DNA of 44,271 bases from Candidatus Magasanikbacteria bacterium CG1_02_32_51 (GCA_001871435.1 MNVC01000045.1:1-44271), one strand, 5' to 3'. Positions 1-8,190 are shown, counted from the first letter of the stretch. Notes: generated from the sequence alone by a model not told the origin. A program made the numbers and translations.

Positions 1-756
1 TGAAAACACAAACCAATAAACAGCCCAAAGTATAAAAGGAATACTTAATAGTTGTCCTGTACTAAGTGGGAAGTCAAACAAATTAAATTTTTCCTTGAAA
101 AATTCTAAGATAAATCTAGTAGAAAAATAAAGAAGTAAAAATAAATTAGTGATAAAATATTGTGGAAGATTTTTGTATTTTTTGTAAACAAAATAAATTA
201 TTCCAAAAATGACCAAAGCAGTGAGCGATTCATAAAGTTGACTGGCATGTCTTAAGATCATTTGGCCATTATCAAATTTTGGGAAGTAAATACCCCATGG
301 CATTGTAGTTGGTTTGCCAACAATTTCCGAATTGAAAAAATTTCCCAAGCGAATGAAAGTAGCTAAAAGAGGAATTGGTATAACAAGTAAATCAAAATAT
401 TTTTTGATGTTTGTTTTTTTTATTTTTTGAAAAAGCCAAACTGTGATTAGAATACCAATAGTCATACCATGACTAGCTAGTCCACCGTGGTTGATCATGA
501 TTATTTCAGTAGGGTGTAATAAAAAATAATCTAGATTATAAAATATAATGTGTCCAAGTCGCGCACCAATTAGTCCGCCGATTATTAACCAAATACTAAG
601 GTCATATACTAGATCAAGGGAATATTTTTTTTCTTTGAATAATTTGTGATATATTAAAATGGTTAAGATGATTCCAATTGTCAAAAATAATCCGTACCAA
701 CGAATAGTGATAAAATTGTAATGAAAAATGATTGGATTTAAGTTGTCTATGAACAT
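1..756 (-). CDS. lgt: Prolipoprotein diacylglyceryl transferase (partial, C-terminus off the window)
   Basis: Lgt moves a diacylglyceryl group from phosphatidylglycerol to the lipobox cysteine of prolipoproteins in the cytoplasmic membrane, the first step of lipoprotein maturation. On the minus strand 252 codons are open from an ATG at 756 and reach the window edge without a stop, so only a short tail is missing (family about 260-300 residues). Visible family motifs are IRWYG at residues 18-22, GGLIGARLGH at 60-69, HGGLASHG at 90-97, the Lgt signature RLGNFFNSEIVG at 136-147, HASQLYES at 170-177 and RFILEFFKE at 214-222, separated by hydrophobic helices. There is no Shine-Dalgarno, but a consensus promoter lies about 75 bases upstream. 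Identification is firm; the true C-terminus cannot be seen. Confidence 0.95.
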   Translation of the reverse strand, partial: MFIDNLNPIIFHYNFITIRWYGLFLTIGIILTILIYHKLFKEKKYSLDLVYDLSIWLIIGGLIGARLGHIIFYNLDYFLLHPTEIIMINHGGLASHGMTIGILITVWLFQKIKKTNIKKYFDLLVIPIPLLATFIRLGNFFNSEIVGKPTTMPWGIYFPKFDNGQMILRHASQLYESLTALVIFGIIYFVYKKYKNLPQYFITNLFLLLYFSTRFILEFFKEKFNLFDFPLSTGQLLSIPFILWAVYWFVFS

Positions 757-838
757 ATTTTTTTAAGGTGTTTTAAGATGAATTTATGAGATAAAAAGGT
801 TATAGATAAACATTATTTGTTGATTATAATTTAGTCTG

Positions 839-867
839 ATTATAGATAAAAAGGGTGGTATTGTCAA
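839..867 (-). promoter_or_regulatory. Consensus sigma-70-type promoter for lgt
   Basis: On the minus strand TTGACA (867-862) and TATAAT (844-839) are separated by exactly 17 bases, a perfect consensus. The predicted start near 832 gives lgt a leader of about 75 nt. It is divergent from the promoter of the small acidic gene. Confidence 0.75.
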
Positions 868-895
868 CGTAGAATAATATATCCACAAATAAAAC

Positions 896-924
896 TTGTA
901 ATTATTTCAAAATATTGTTATAGT
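896..924 (+). promoter_or_regulatory. Likely promoter of the small acidic protein gene
   Basis: TTGTAA (896-901) and TATAGT (919-924) with a 17-base spacer, about 30 bases before the ATG at 956. A second TATAAA box at 947-952, immediately before the ATG, could give a leaderless message instead. Confidence 0.5.
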
Positions 925-955
925 CTTTCTTGATTTTACAAATAACTATAAAACT

Positions 956-1225
956 ATGTCATCAGATGAAAATTATCTATTAGTCAAAACAGCATTATTA
1001 AGTCATGTACGAGAACTTTTTGAAGAAATAGAGTCTGAGTTAGCACGTTTTCATGAAGAAAAATTTGCTATGCTTGAAGATGCACTTGAAGGAGCATCTG
1101 ATATTGAAGAGCTACAAGTAGCTTTTTCTCAATGGTTCAATGACCAGGGTGAAGATTTGGATTTGGGCTATGAATTGGAAGAAATTTGGAATAATGCTCT
1201 AGATGATTTAGATGTTGATGTCTAA
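956..1225 (+). CDS. Small acidic protein of unknown function
   Basis: An 89-residue protein I do not recognise. It is very acidic: 26 Asp/Glu against only 4 Lys/Arg. It has no signal peptide, membrane segment or cysteines, and the spacing of Leu, Ile and Phe through residues 8-62 suggests amphipathic helices, so a small helical cytosolic protein is likely. It is a single transcription unit: its own promoter upstream and a clear intrinsic terminator 21 bases after the stop codon. It could be an adaptor or a nucleic-acid-mimicking protein, but nothing in the sequence decides this. Confidence 0.7.
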   Translation: MSSDENYLLVKTALLSHVRELFEEIESELARFHEEKFAMLEDALEGASDIEELQVAFSQWFNDQGEDLDLGYELEEIWNNALDDLDVDV

Positions 1226-1245
1226 TTCTTGAAATAAAACATTTA

Positions 1246-1278
1246 AAGTGGTACTATTTAGGTAGTGTCACTTTTTTT
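1246..1278 (+). terminator. Intrinsic terminator of the small acidic gene
   Basis: An 11-bp stem (AAGTGGTACTA at 1246-1256 with TAGTGTCACTT at 1263-1273, two G-U pairs), a 6-base loop and a T run to 1278. Confidence 0.8.
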
Positions 1279-1282
1279 ATGG

Positions 1283-1316
1283 TATCCTGATGTCGGCGAA
1301 GCACGACGAGGGATCT
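1283..1316 (-). repeat. Degenerate copy of the GTCTACAGATCC...TCAGGATAA intergenic repeat
   Basis: Read on the minus strand this shows the end word TCAGGATA and the partner word AGATCCCTC around a variable, partly self-complementary centre. Better copies lie at 4873-4904 and 10999-11038. All three sit in the gap just before a gene (here the aldolase gene). Confidence 0.4.
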
Positions 1317-1423
1317 TTCCTAAAGTTAAATAGTGAAGAATTATAAATCAAACAAAATAATTATTTACAGCGTAGCAAATTTTTAAGAAAGATATTTCGC
1401 TTCGCTCAATATGAAAAAATATT

Positions 1424-2395
1424 ATGCTCAATTATAAAAAACTAGGGTTTGTAAATACCAAGAAAATGTATACTGAAGCACTCAAAAAAAATTATGCTTT
1501 GCCAGGATACAATTTCAACAATATGGAACAATTGCAAGCTATATTGTCTGCTTGTTTGCAAACACAAAATTCTGTGGTGCTTCAAGTCTCCAAAAAAGCC
1601 TATGAGTATATGGAAGAAAATTTGATTTATCATCTAGTACAAGGTGCTATCGCAACTATGAAAAGTCAAGCCAAGAAAATGAAATTAAAACCAATTGAAG
1701 TAGCTTTACATCTTGATCATGGTGATAGTTATGAACTTTGTGTCTCGGCTATCAAAAATGGTTTTTCTTCGGTAATGATTGATGGTTCTCATTTGTCTTA
1801 TAAAGAAAATATAAAGTTGACAAAAAAAGTTGTAGACTTTGCACACAAATATAATGTGACAGTGGAAGGAGAATTAGGAGTACTTGCTGGAGTAGAGGAT
1901 TATGTCTCAGCTGAGAATCAAGTTTATACTAGACCAGAAGATGTAAAAGATTTTGTGGGCAAGACTGGTGTAGATTCTTTGGCGATTGCTATTGGAACTT
2001 CTCATGGCGCTTACAAATTTAAGCCTGGACAGCAACCAAAAATACGTTTGGATATTTTGCGAGAAATTGAAAAGAAATTGAAAAATTTTCCAATTGTGAT
2101 GCATGGTTCTTCTTCAATACCAAAAGAAGCTGTAAATAAAATAAATAAATACGGTGGAAAGATGGAGCATGCCGTAGGTATTGATCCTAAACAACTTTGT
2201 GAGGCCGTCAAAACGCCAGTCTGTAAAGTTAATATTGATTCTGATAGTAGAATGACTATGACAGCAGGTATTCGTGAATCATTGGCAAAAAATCCAGAGA
2301 ATTTTGATCCTAGGGGTTATATGGGTTTTGCCCGTGAGGCATTAGTAGAGATGTATAAGAAAAAAAATATTGAAGTTTTAGGTTGTGGAAAATAA
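1424..2395 (+). CDS. fba: Class II fructose-bisphosphate aldolase
   Basis: Cleaves fructose 1,6-bisphosphate to dihydroxyacetone phosphate and glyceraldehyde 3-phosphate (and the reverse) with a divalent metal, in the cytosol. The 323-residue length fits the family. Class II marks are visible: YALPGYNFNN near residues 24-33, the zinc-ligand region ALHLDHGDS near 96-104, GFSSVMIDGSHL, VEGELGVLAG with the metal Glu, the phosphate loop AIGTSHGAYK, the second histidine in IVMHGSSSIP, and NIDSDSRMTMT near the C-terminus. It is followed by a terminator and then a TrmB-like regulator with its own promoter. Enolase and phosphoglycerate mutase lie about 30 kb away, giving most of lower glycolysis in this window. 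There is no Shine-Dalgarno before the ATG. Confidence 0.95.
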   Translation: MLNYKKLGFVNTKKMYTEALKKNYALPGYNFNNMEQLQAILSACLQTQNSVVLQVSKKAYEYMEENLIYHLVQGAIATMKSQAKKMKLKPIEVALHLDHGDSYELCVSAIKNGFSSVMIDGSHLSYKENIKLTKKVVDFAHKYNVTVEGELGVLAGVEDYVSAENQVYTRPEDVKDFVGKTGVDSLAIAIGTSHGAYKFKPGQQPKIRLDILREIEKKLKNFPIVMHGSSSIPKEAVNKINKYGGKMEHAVGIDPKQLCEAVKTPVCKVNIDSDSRMTMTAGIRESLAKNPENFDPRGYMGFAREALVEMYKKKNIEVLGCGK

Positions 2396-2426
2396 CTCTT
2401 TTAATTTTTTGACAAAATTTTCATAT

Positions 2427-2453
2427 AAAAAAGACTAAGATTAGTCTTTTTTT
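2427..2453 (+). terminator. Intrinsic terminator after the aldolase gene
   Basis: The stem AAAAAAGACTAA (2427-2438) pairs with TTAGTCTTTTTT, leaving a two-base loop and a T run. Confidence 0.8.
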
Positions 2454-2484
2454 GTTTTTATCCACAAGTATAGTATAAAAAAAG

Positions 2485-2513
2485 TTGACAGTTTTTTAAT
2501 AATAAAATATACT
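2485..2513 (+). promoter_or_regulatory. Promoter of the TrmB-like regulator
   Basis: TTGACA (2485-2490), 17 bases, TATACT (2508-2513). The predicted transcription start near 2520 leaves a leader of only about 9 nt before the ATG at 2529, so the message is close to leaderless. Confidence 0.75.
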
Positions 2514-2528
2514 AATATAAGCAAATAT

Positions 2529-3263
2529 ATGGATATTAATCTTTTCAAAAAAATAGGATTTTCTGACAAATCAGCCAAAGTTTACTTGGTTTTGCTTGGA
2601 CTTGGTCCAAGTTCTATACGTAAATTGTCTGATAGTCTTGATATGAATAGAGGGCAGGTCTATGAAATACTCAAAGAATTGCAAGAAAAAGAGGTAGTAA
2701 AATTTTTTAGAGAAGATACTAAACAGCTTTTTGTAGCTGATGATCCCGAAAGCTTGCGTAAATTGGTGGATAAAAAAGAACATGAACTAAAGATTATCAA
2801 CAAAAGTGTTGATATGGTGATTCCTGAGTTGCAGGCTCTTTATAATTCTGGGGGTAACAGGCCAGTTGCTAAATATTTCAAAGATGATGATATCAAAACA
2901 ATTTTGGAAGATGTTTTGGAGGCATGTGAATCATCTGAAGAAAAAATGTATCGTGTTTATTCGGCAGAAGGTGTGCGTGAACATTTATATGAAGATTTTC
3001 CATCCTTTAGTGATGCACGTATTGCCAAAAATATTACAGTAAAAGTAATTGCTACTGGTAATGGTGGGGAGCTTCGTGGTTTGGACGAAAGAAAATGGCT
3101 CAAACAAGAGAGCAAGACTCCGACCTACATTTTTATCTATCCAGGTAAGACGGCTTATATTTCTTTTGATGCTAAGGATAATTTGGTTGGTGTGATTATT
3201 GAAAATGTTGGGATTTGTGAAACACAGAAGATGATTTTTGATCAGGTTTGGAAGACGTTGTAA
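2529..3263 (+). CDS. TrmB-family transcriptional regulator
   Basis: A 244-residue predicted DNA-binding regulator. Residues 1-75 form a winged helix-turn-helix of TrmB type (FSDKSAKVYLVLLGLG, then SIRKLSDSLDMNRGQVYEIL as the recognition region), followed by a heptad-rich linker near 78-106 that may dimerise. The C-terminal part (about 110-244) resembles the phospholipase-D-like sensor half found in many TrmB relatives. Known TrmB proteins sense sugars and control sugar uptake and glycolysis. Its position directly after fructose-bisphosphate aldolase fits such a role, but the ligand and targets here are not shown by the sequence. It has its own strong promoter. Confidence 0.75.
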   Translation: MDINLFKKIGFSDKSAKVYLVLLGLGPSSIRKLSDSLDMNRGQVYEILKELQEKEVVKFFREDTKQLFVADDPESLRKLVDKKEHELKIINKSVDMVIPELQALYNSGGNRPVAKYFKDDDIKTILEDVLEACESSEEKMYRVYSAEGVREHLYEDFPSFSDARIAKNITVKVIATGNGGELRGLDERKWLKQESKTPTYIFIYPGKTAYISFDAKDNLVGVIIENVGICETQKMIFDQVWKTL

Positions 3264-3322
3264 GGATTTAGATATTTTTATATTTTAGAAAAAGTTTTAT
3301 TAGTTGTTTTCGTCTAATAAAT

Positions 3323-3389
3323 AGAGATAAGGAGATAAAATAGAGATAATAAAAAAATCCTTATCTCTATTTTATCTCCACTTATCTCT
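3323..3389 (+). repeat. Long near-perfect hairpin upstream of the HAD gene
   Basis: The 27-base left arm (3323-3349) pairs with the 29-base right arm (3361-3389), with one two-base bulge and an 11-base A-rich loop. The arms are built from repeats of AGAGATAA and GGAGATAAAATAG. No U run follows, so it is not a simple terminator. It ends 55 bases before the next ATG. Confidence 0.7.
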
Positions 3390-3444
3390 CGTATAAAAAT
3401 AATAAGATATTGTTTTATTTAGAATAAAGTAAAGAAATGCATTT

Positions 3445-4074
3445 ATGTTCATTATTGATTTCGACGACACTCTATTTGATACCCAAGAGTTTAAACAAGC
3501 AATGGTTAAGAGTTTGGAAAGTGTTGGTGTTAGTAGAAAATTGTTTTGGCAGACCTATATTGAAGCTAGAATGTTGGTAGATGGAAGTCTTTCTTATTCT
3601 TTTGAAAGACATGCCAGAATTTTGGAAAAGCAAGGTTTTGATTATAATGAAATTTTAAGAAATTTTAATTTAATAAATATAAAAAATTTTCTTTTTTTAG
3701 ACGCTATTGATTTTTTGGAAAGTTTGAAAAAAATGGATCAAGATTTGTATTTGCTAAGTTTAGGTGATGAATTTTTTCAAAAATTAAAAGTTGGACAATG
3801 TAATATTGAAAAATATTTTAAAAAAGTTTTTTTTCTTAGTAAAAATAAAGAATTAGCGGTTAAAGAAATATTAGATGAGAACAGCGATAGTAATATCTTT
3901 TTTATTAATGATAAAATAGAGGAGAATTTGAAAATAAAAAATGATTTTCCTGAGATTGAAATAATTTTGAGACAAAGCTCAAATATCCCAGATGAGGAAT
4001 ACAAAAGTAGTGGAATTATTTATTTTCAAAATTTAACAGAAATAAAAAAATATGTTACAGATAAACTTAAATAA
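3445..4074 (+). CDS. HAD-superfamily hydrolase (phosphatase-like)
   Basis: A 209-residue haloacid-dehalogenase-fold protein. Motif I is FIIDFDDTLFDT at residues 2-13, with the nucleophile Asp5 and Asp7. Residues 15-100 form a helical cap, motif II is LLSLGDEF near 103-110, and the acidic motif IV is FFINDKIEEN near 151-160. Many family members are small-molecule phosphatases; the substrate cannot be predicted. Its last 23 bases overlap the start of the nucleotidyltransferase gene, so the two are translationally coupled and may act on the same sugar-phosphate route. A large hairpin stands 55 bases upstream. The gene is more AT-rich than its neighbours. Confidence 0.75.
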   Translation: MFIIDFDDTLFDTQEFKQAMVKSLESVGVSRKLFWQTYIEARMLVDGSLSYSFERHARILEKQGFDYNEILRNFNLINIKNFLFLDAIDFLESLKKMDQDLYLLSLGDEFFQKLKVGQCNIEKYFKKVFFLSKNKELAVKEILDENSDSNIFFINDKIEENLKIKNDFPEIEIILRQSSNIPDEEYKSSGIIYFQNLTEIKKYVTDKLK

Positions 4075-4819
4075 AATTGGTGTAATAGTTTTGGCCGCTG
4101 GCAAAGGTACCCGTCTCAATTGTACTGACAGACCAAAAGTCATGCTTGATTTGAATGGTCAACCTATTGTGAAATACGTGATAGACACTTTGCGTAAAGT
4201 TGGTTTTAGTAATGAACAGATTTGTTTGGTGGTCGGCTTCAAAAATGAATTGGTGAAAGAATATTTTGGTGATACTTTTAGATATGCTCTTCAAGAACCA
4301 CAGTTGGGTACTGGACATGCAGTGATGATGGCTGAAAACGTGATGAAAACTAAATTTGAACATATTGTGGTAATCTATGGTGACTCACCATTTATCAGCG
4401 AAGAAACTATCCGAGCGATTGTTAGCAATAATGTTGAAAACAAGACTGCTGTGACAATGACATCAGTATTATCAGAAAATTATGGAGGTAGTAATGCTAG
4501 ATTTTTTGATTTTGGTAGAGTCGTTAGAGATGAAGCTGATAATATTTTGAACATCACCGAGAAAAAAGATTGTACTGAGGAGCAATTAAAAATAAAGGAA
4601 GGTAATGCTGGTTATTATTGTTTTGAAAGCAAGTGGCTTTGGGACAATTTGCCAAAAATAAAAAGTCACAATGTTCAAAGCGAATATTATTTGACCGACT
4701 TGGTGGATATTGCTATTTTTCAAGGTGAAAAAGTTGAGAGTGTGATAATACCTGCAGAGGAAACAATTGGAATAAATACTTCAGAACAATTGGAACAGGC
4801 TAAGAGAAAGTTAAAATAA
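4052..4819 (+). CDS. glmU: GlmU-type uridylyltransferase, N-terminal domain only
   Basis: A 255-residue nucleotidyltransferase, predicted to make UDP-N-acetylglucosamine from UTP and GlcNAc-1-phosphate. It shows the pyrophosphorylase signature LAAGKGTRL at residues 14-22 with the catalytic Lys in DRPKVML, QEPQLGTGHAVM near 87-98, the metal-binding Asp in VIYGDSPF, NAGYYCF, and the GlmU-like ending SEYYLTDLVDIA followed by GINTSEQL. Full bifunctional GlmU is about 450 residues with a C-terminal left-handed beta-helix that acetylates glucosamine-1-phosphate; that half is absent here. It overlaps the HAD gene by 23 bases and lies 95 bases before glmS, which supports the amino-sugar role. A different UTP-sugar transferase specificity is possible. 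Confidence 0.8.
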   Translation: MLQINLNKIGVIVLAAGKGTRLNCTDRPKVMLDLNGQPIVKYVIDTLRKVGFSNEQICLVVGFKNELVKEYFGDTFRYALQEPQLGTGHAVMMAENVMKTKFEHIVVIYGDSPFISEETIRAIVSNNVENKTAVTMTSVLSENYGGSNARFFDFGRVVRDEADNILNITEKKDCTEEQLKIKEGNAGYYCFESKWLWDNLPKIKSHNVQSEYYLTDLVDIAIFQGEKVESVIIPAEETIGINTSEQLEQAKRKLK

Positions 4820-4872
4820 CTAAACTAGTTTATTCATTAAAAAAGAACGTAGCTAAAACAAAAGTTTTCAGA

Positions 4873-4904
4873 GTCTACAGATCCTTCGCTACGCTTCAGG
4901 ATAA
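4873..4904 (+). repeat. GTCTACAGATCC...CAGGATAA intergenic repeat, copy 2
   Basis: Starts GTCTACAGATCC (4873-4884) and ends CAGGATAA (4897-4904) around a short variable centre. It lies directly before glmS. The same flanks around a different centre occur at 10999-11038. Confidence 0.5.
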
Positions 4905-4914
4905 TAAAAATTAT

Positions 4915-6762
4915 ATGTGTGGAATAATCGGTTACATTGGCAAAAAGCAAGCTTTACCAGTCTTGATAAAAGGTTTGCGTCGTTTGGAATACCGTGGTTA
5001 TGATAGTGCTGGTGTGGCCATCTTGGAAACTGACCAAAATAAAACAGTCATAAAAAGAATTAGGGCTGTGGGTAGGATAGACAATTTGGCTGATAAAATA
5101 AAAGATGAAAAATTTGTTGGTCATGTAGGTATTGCTCATACTCGCTGGGCTACACATGGTGGTGTGACCGAAGAAAATGCTCATCCTCATTTTGGTTGTG
5201 ATGATAGATTAGCTATTGTTCATAATGGTATTATAGAAAATTATCGAGAAATAAAAGAAATGTTGGGTAACAGTCATACCTATAAAACCGAAACAGACAC
5301 AGAAATTTTGGCACATTTGATAGAGTCGTATTATCAAGGTGATTTGCGACTGGCTATAGAAAAAGCTTTATCCTTTGTGCGTGGTACTTATGCTCTTGTA
5401 GCTATACATAGTGATCATCCAGATATGGTTGTTGCTGCACGTCTTGGTAGTCCACTTGTAGTTGGTGTAAATTCTGTTGATGATAATGACGAATATTTTG
5501 TGGCTAGTGATGCCTCACCAATTTTGGCTTATACCAAAAAAGTAATTTTCTTGGATGATAATGAAGTTTTGGAAATTAGTAATGGCAAGATGAATACTTT
5601 TAATTTGAAAGATGAAATTGTCCAAAAAAATATAGAAGAAATAGAGTGGGATGAAAGTGAAGCTCAAAAACAAGGTTTTCCACATTTTATGCTTAAAGAA
5701 ATTTTTGATCAGCCAAGAGTTTTTGTGGATGCTATTCGTGGACGTTATGATTTAAAAAATGGTATTTCTTTTCTGGGTGGTCTCAACATGACCGAAGAAG
5801 AAATGCATAGTATTAATAAAATAATACTTATAGCTTGTGGTACAGCTTCTTATGCTGGTATGGTTGGTAAATACGCTTTTGAGCGTTTAGCAGAAATTTC
5901 TACGACTGTAGAAGTCTCTAGTGAATTTCGTTATAGTGATCCAATTGTTGATAACAAAACTTTGGTATTTGTACTTTCACAGTCTGGAGAGACAGCAGAT
6001 ACTTTGGCTGCTTTGCGTGAGGCCAAGCGCAAAGGTGCTTTTGTGCGTGGTATAGTCAATGTAATTGGGTCAAGTATTGCTAGAGAAACAGATGGTGGTA
6101 CTTATATCCACGCTGGTCCAGAGTTGGCTGTTGCTTCTACTAAAGCTTATACCAATACAGTAGCAGTGTTACTTTTGTATGCTCTACAATTTGGACGTTT
6201 GAAAAGAACAAGCTTGGTTACTGGGGAAAGAATGTTAAAAGCTATGCTTGAAATTCCAGAAAAAATGTCTAAAATTTTGGCACAAAGTGATAAAATAAAA
6301 GCCATTGCTCTAAAATACAAAGATTGTAAGAATATGATGTTTATTGGTCGTGGGATAAATTATCCAGTAGCTTTGGAAGGTGCTTTGAAACTAAAAGAGA
6401 TTTCTTATATTCATGCTGATGCTTTTCCTGGTGGGGAATTGAAACATGGCCATATTGCTTTGCTTAGTGAGGATTTTCCAATATTTGCTATTATGACCAA
6501 AGATCAACTTTATGATAAAATGAGAAGTAATGTAGAAGAAATAAAAGCTAGAAAAGCCCCAATTATACTTATTGCTACCGAAGGTGATGAAAGTGCTAAA
6601 AATTTGTCAGAAGATATTATTTTTGTTCCTGAAACTCTGGAATTGTTGGAACCACTTTTGAATAGTGTAGCTTTGCAATTGTTTGCCTACCATACAGCTG
6701 TATTGCTGGGACGTGATGTGGATAGACCACGCAATTTAGCAAAAAGTGTCACTGTTGAGTAG
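4915..6762 (+). CDS. glmS: Glutamine-fructose-6-phosphate aminotransferase (isomerizing)
   Basis: Makes glucosamine 6-phosphate from fructose 6-phosphate and glutamine, the committed step to UDP-GlcNAc and peptidoglycan. The 615-residue length is full. It begins MCGIIGYIG, so removal of Met exposes the nucleophile Cys of the N-terminal glutaminase. RRLEYRGYDSAG, HTRWATHGGVTEENAHPH and the HNGIIENY loop follow. Two SIS sugar-isomerase domains follow: ACGTASYAG, SQSGETADTLAAL and STKAYTNT in the first, IGRGINYPVALEGALKLKE in the second. The C-terminus DRPRNLAKSVTVE is the usual GlmS tail. It sits between the GlmU-like gene and the YvcK/GlmR-like gene. I see no glmS-ribozyme-like leader in the short gap upstream. 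Confidence 0.97.
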   Translation: MCGIIGYIGKKQALPVLIKGLRRLEYRGYDSAGVAILETDQNKTVIKRIRAVGRIDNLADKIKDEKFVGHVGIAHTRWATHGGVTEENAHPHFGCDDRLAIVHNGIIENYREIKEMLGNSHTYKTETDTEILAHLIESYYQGDLRLAIEKALSFVRGTYALVAIHSDHPDMVVAARLGSPLVVGVNSVDDNDEYFVASDASPILAYTKKVIFLDDNEVLEISNGKMNTFNLKDEIVQKNIEEIEWDESEAQKQGFPHFMLKEIFDQPRVFVDAIRGRYDLKNGISFLGGLNMTEEEMHSINKIILIACGTASYAGMVGKYAFERLAEISTTVEVSSEFRYSDPIVDNKTLVFVLSQSGETADTLAALREAKRKGAFVRGIVNVIGSSIARETDGGTYIHAGPELAVASTKAYTNTVAVLLLYALQFGRLKRTSLVTGERMLKAMLEIPEKMSKILAQSDKIKAIALKYKDCKNMMFIGRGINYPVALEGALKLKEISYIHADAFPGGELKHGHIALLSEDFPIFAIMTKDQLYDKMRSNVEEIKARKAPIILIATEGDESAKNLSEDIIFVPETLELLEPLLNSVALQLFAYHTAVLLGRDVDRPRNLAKSVTVE

Positions 6763-6803
6763 TTTTTTTGGAGTTAAAATTTTTAGTAAATAATATGTTA
6801 GTT

Positions 6804-6867
6804 AGTTTATAAAGTTCATAAAGTTTTTATTTAAACTACTTTATAAACTTTAAGAACTTTATAAACT
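6804..6867 (+). repeat. Hairpin upstream of the yvcK-like gene
   Basis: Arms of 22 bases (6804-6825 and 6846-6867) pair with a single mismatch around a 20-base loop; they are made of words such as TTTATAAA and AAGTTC. It ends 16 bases before the ATG at 6884. The right arm recurs with one change before valS at 37507-37528. Confidence 0.65.
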
Positions 6868-6883
6868 TTTAACTGTATGTTTT

Positions 6884-7852
6884 ATGAAAAACATTGTCAC
6901 AATTGGAGGAGGAAATGGGATGTCAACCACAGTAAACGCCTTGAAGAGATTTATTTCTGATATTTCTTTATCTGTGATTGTTGGTATGAGTGATTCAGGT
7001 GGTTCTTCTACTGGCAAACTTAGAAAAGAATTGGGTGTTTTACCTCCTGGAGATATTGTGAGAGCTATTTTGTCTGTTTCAAAATATGATTATTACTTTT
7101 TGAAACAAATTTTTTATAAAAATAGATTTTTTGATTCTGGTAAATTGACTAATCATAATATCGGAAATCTATTTTTAACTTTTACAGCACAATATAGTGA
7201 TTTTATGATAGCAGTGAGAGCTTTTGAACAAGCTCTAGAAGCTGTAGCTAAAGTCTATCCGACTACTCTTGAAAAATGTAATTTAGTCGCAGAGTTGGAA
7301 AATGGAGATATTATTTTTGGTGAAGCAGATATTGACGAACCAAAATATGACAAAAAATTGAAAATAAAAAAAATCTGGTTAGAAAAAGAAAATGAAAAAG
7401 AATCTCCGGTTATTTACTTAGGGGCAAAAGAAGCTCTGAAAAAAGCTGATTATATATTTTTTGGTCCAGGTGATCTTTATACTAGTGTGATTGCTACTAT
7501 TTTACCACAAGGTTTTTCGGAAACTCTAAAAAAATCTAAAGCAAAATTAATTTATGTTTTTGGTAATGCTTTTCATATTGAAGGGGAGACTGGCCCGACG
7601 ACTTTTAGTGAAGCAGTTTTGACTTTGGAAAAATATATTGGCAGAAAATTGGACGCTGTTATTTACAATAATCATGTTTTGAATAATAAAGAAATAGAAA
7701 AATATCTAGAGCGTGGCTGGGGGTTGATAAAATATGATAAAGAAAATTTGCCAGAGCATAATATTGTAGAATGCGATTATGAAAGGGTTGGTGGGGGACT
7801 TTGTCCAGATAAGTTGTCTGTTTCACTCAAAGAAATAATGGATTTAAAATAA
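6884..7852 (+). CDS. yvcK: YvcK/GlmR-family protein (CofD-like fold)
   Basis: A 322-residue member of the YvcK family (often annotated gluconeogenesis factor). In Bacillus subtilis YvcK (GlmR) binds UDP-GlcNAc and stimulates GlmS, steering carbon into cell-wall precursors. Here the glycine-rich loop VTIGGGNGMSTT is at residues 5-16, followed by SVIVGMSDSGGSSTGKLRKE and LPPGDIVRAIL. Further family marks are NHNIGNLFL, YIFFGPGDLYTSVIATILPQG and YVFGNAF. The B. subtilis link to GlmS fits well with the position right after glmS, so a regulatory role in amino-sugar synthesis is a reasonable inference. A large hairpin precedes the gene. The GNAT gene follows after 4 bases and is probably cotranscribed. 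Confidence 0.88.
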   Translation: MKNIVTIGGGNGMSTTVNALKRFISDISLSVIVGMSDSGGSSTGKLRKELGVLPPGDIVRAILSVSKYDYYFLKQIFYKNRFFDSGKLTNHNIGNLFLTFTAQYSDFMIAVRAFEQALEAVAKVYPTTLEKCNLVAELENGDIIFGEADIDEPKYDKKLKIKKIWLEKENEKESPVIYLGAKEALKKADYIFFGPGDLYTSVIATILPQGFSETLKKSKAKLIYVFGNAFHIEGETGPTTFSEAVLTLEKYIGRKLDAVIYNNHVLNNKEIEKYLERGWGLIKYDKENLPEHNIVECDYERVGGGLCPDKLSVSLKEIMDLK

Positions 7853-7856
7853 ATTT

Positions 7857-8189
7857 ATGGAAATACAAAAAAAGGAAATAAATAATGTCAAAGCTCTAAA
7901 ATATTTTGTCGAAAAAGATGGTAAAGAGGTTGGTAGAGCTTATGTTTATATTATTAAAAATGATTTACATGTTGATCCTTATGGACTTTTGGAAGATATT
8001 TTTGTAGATGAATCAGCTAGAGGAGGAGGGTTGGGTACTGAATTATTGAAGCAAGCGATTGCTGGCGCCAAAGAAGCTGGTTGTTACAAATTTGTCTCTA
8101 CCAGTCGTAAGAGTCGTGAAAATATTCATGCTTGGTATAGGAAAAATGGTTTTGAAGAATATGGATTGGAGTTTAGAATTACTTTTTAA
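7857..8189 (+). CDS. GNAT-family N-acetyltransferase
   Basis: A 110-residue, single-domain GNAT. The acetyl-CoA-binding motif A is visible as LLEDIFVDESARGGGLGTELLKQ split around RGGGLG (about residues 55-60), and motif B as the C-terminal NIHAWYRKNGFEEYGLEF. The first strand and helix are short, as in minimal GNATs. The substrate is unknown. It starts 4 bases after the yvcK-like stop. Because the GlmU-like protein lacks its acetyltransferase half, one can ask whether a separate acetyltransferase supplies that step, but GlmU's own domain is of the left-handed beta-helix type and nothing in this sequence shows that substrate. Confidence 0.85.
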   Translation: MEIQKKEINNVKALKYFVEKDGKEVGRAYVYIIKNDLHVDPYGLLEDIFVDESARGGGLGTELLKQAIAGAKEAGCYKFVSTSRKSRENIHAWYRKNGFEEYGLEFRITF

Positions 8190-8190
8190 T

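Noticed and set aside
4820-4914. A glmS ribozyme before glmS
   Set aside because: The gap is only 95 bases and contains a dispersed repeat; no ribozyme core was recognised.
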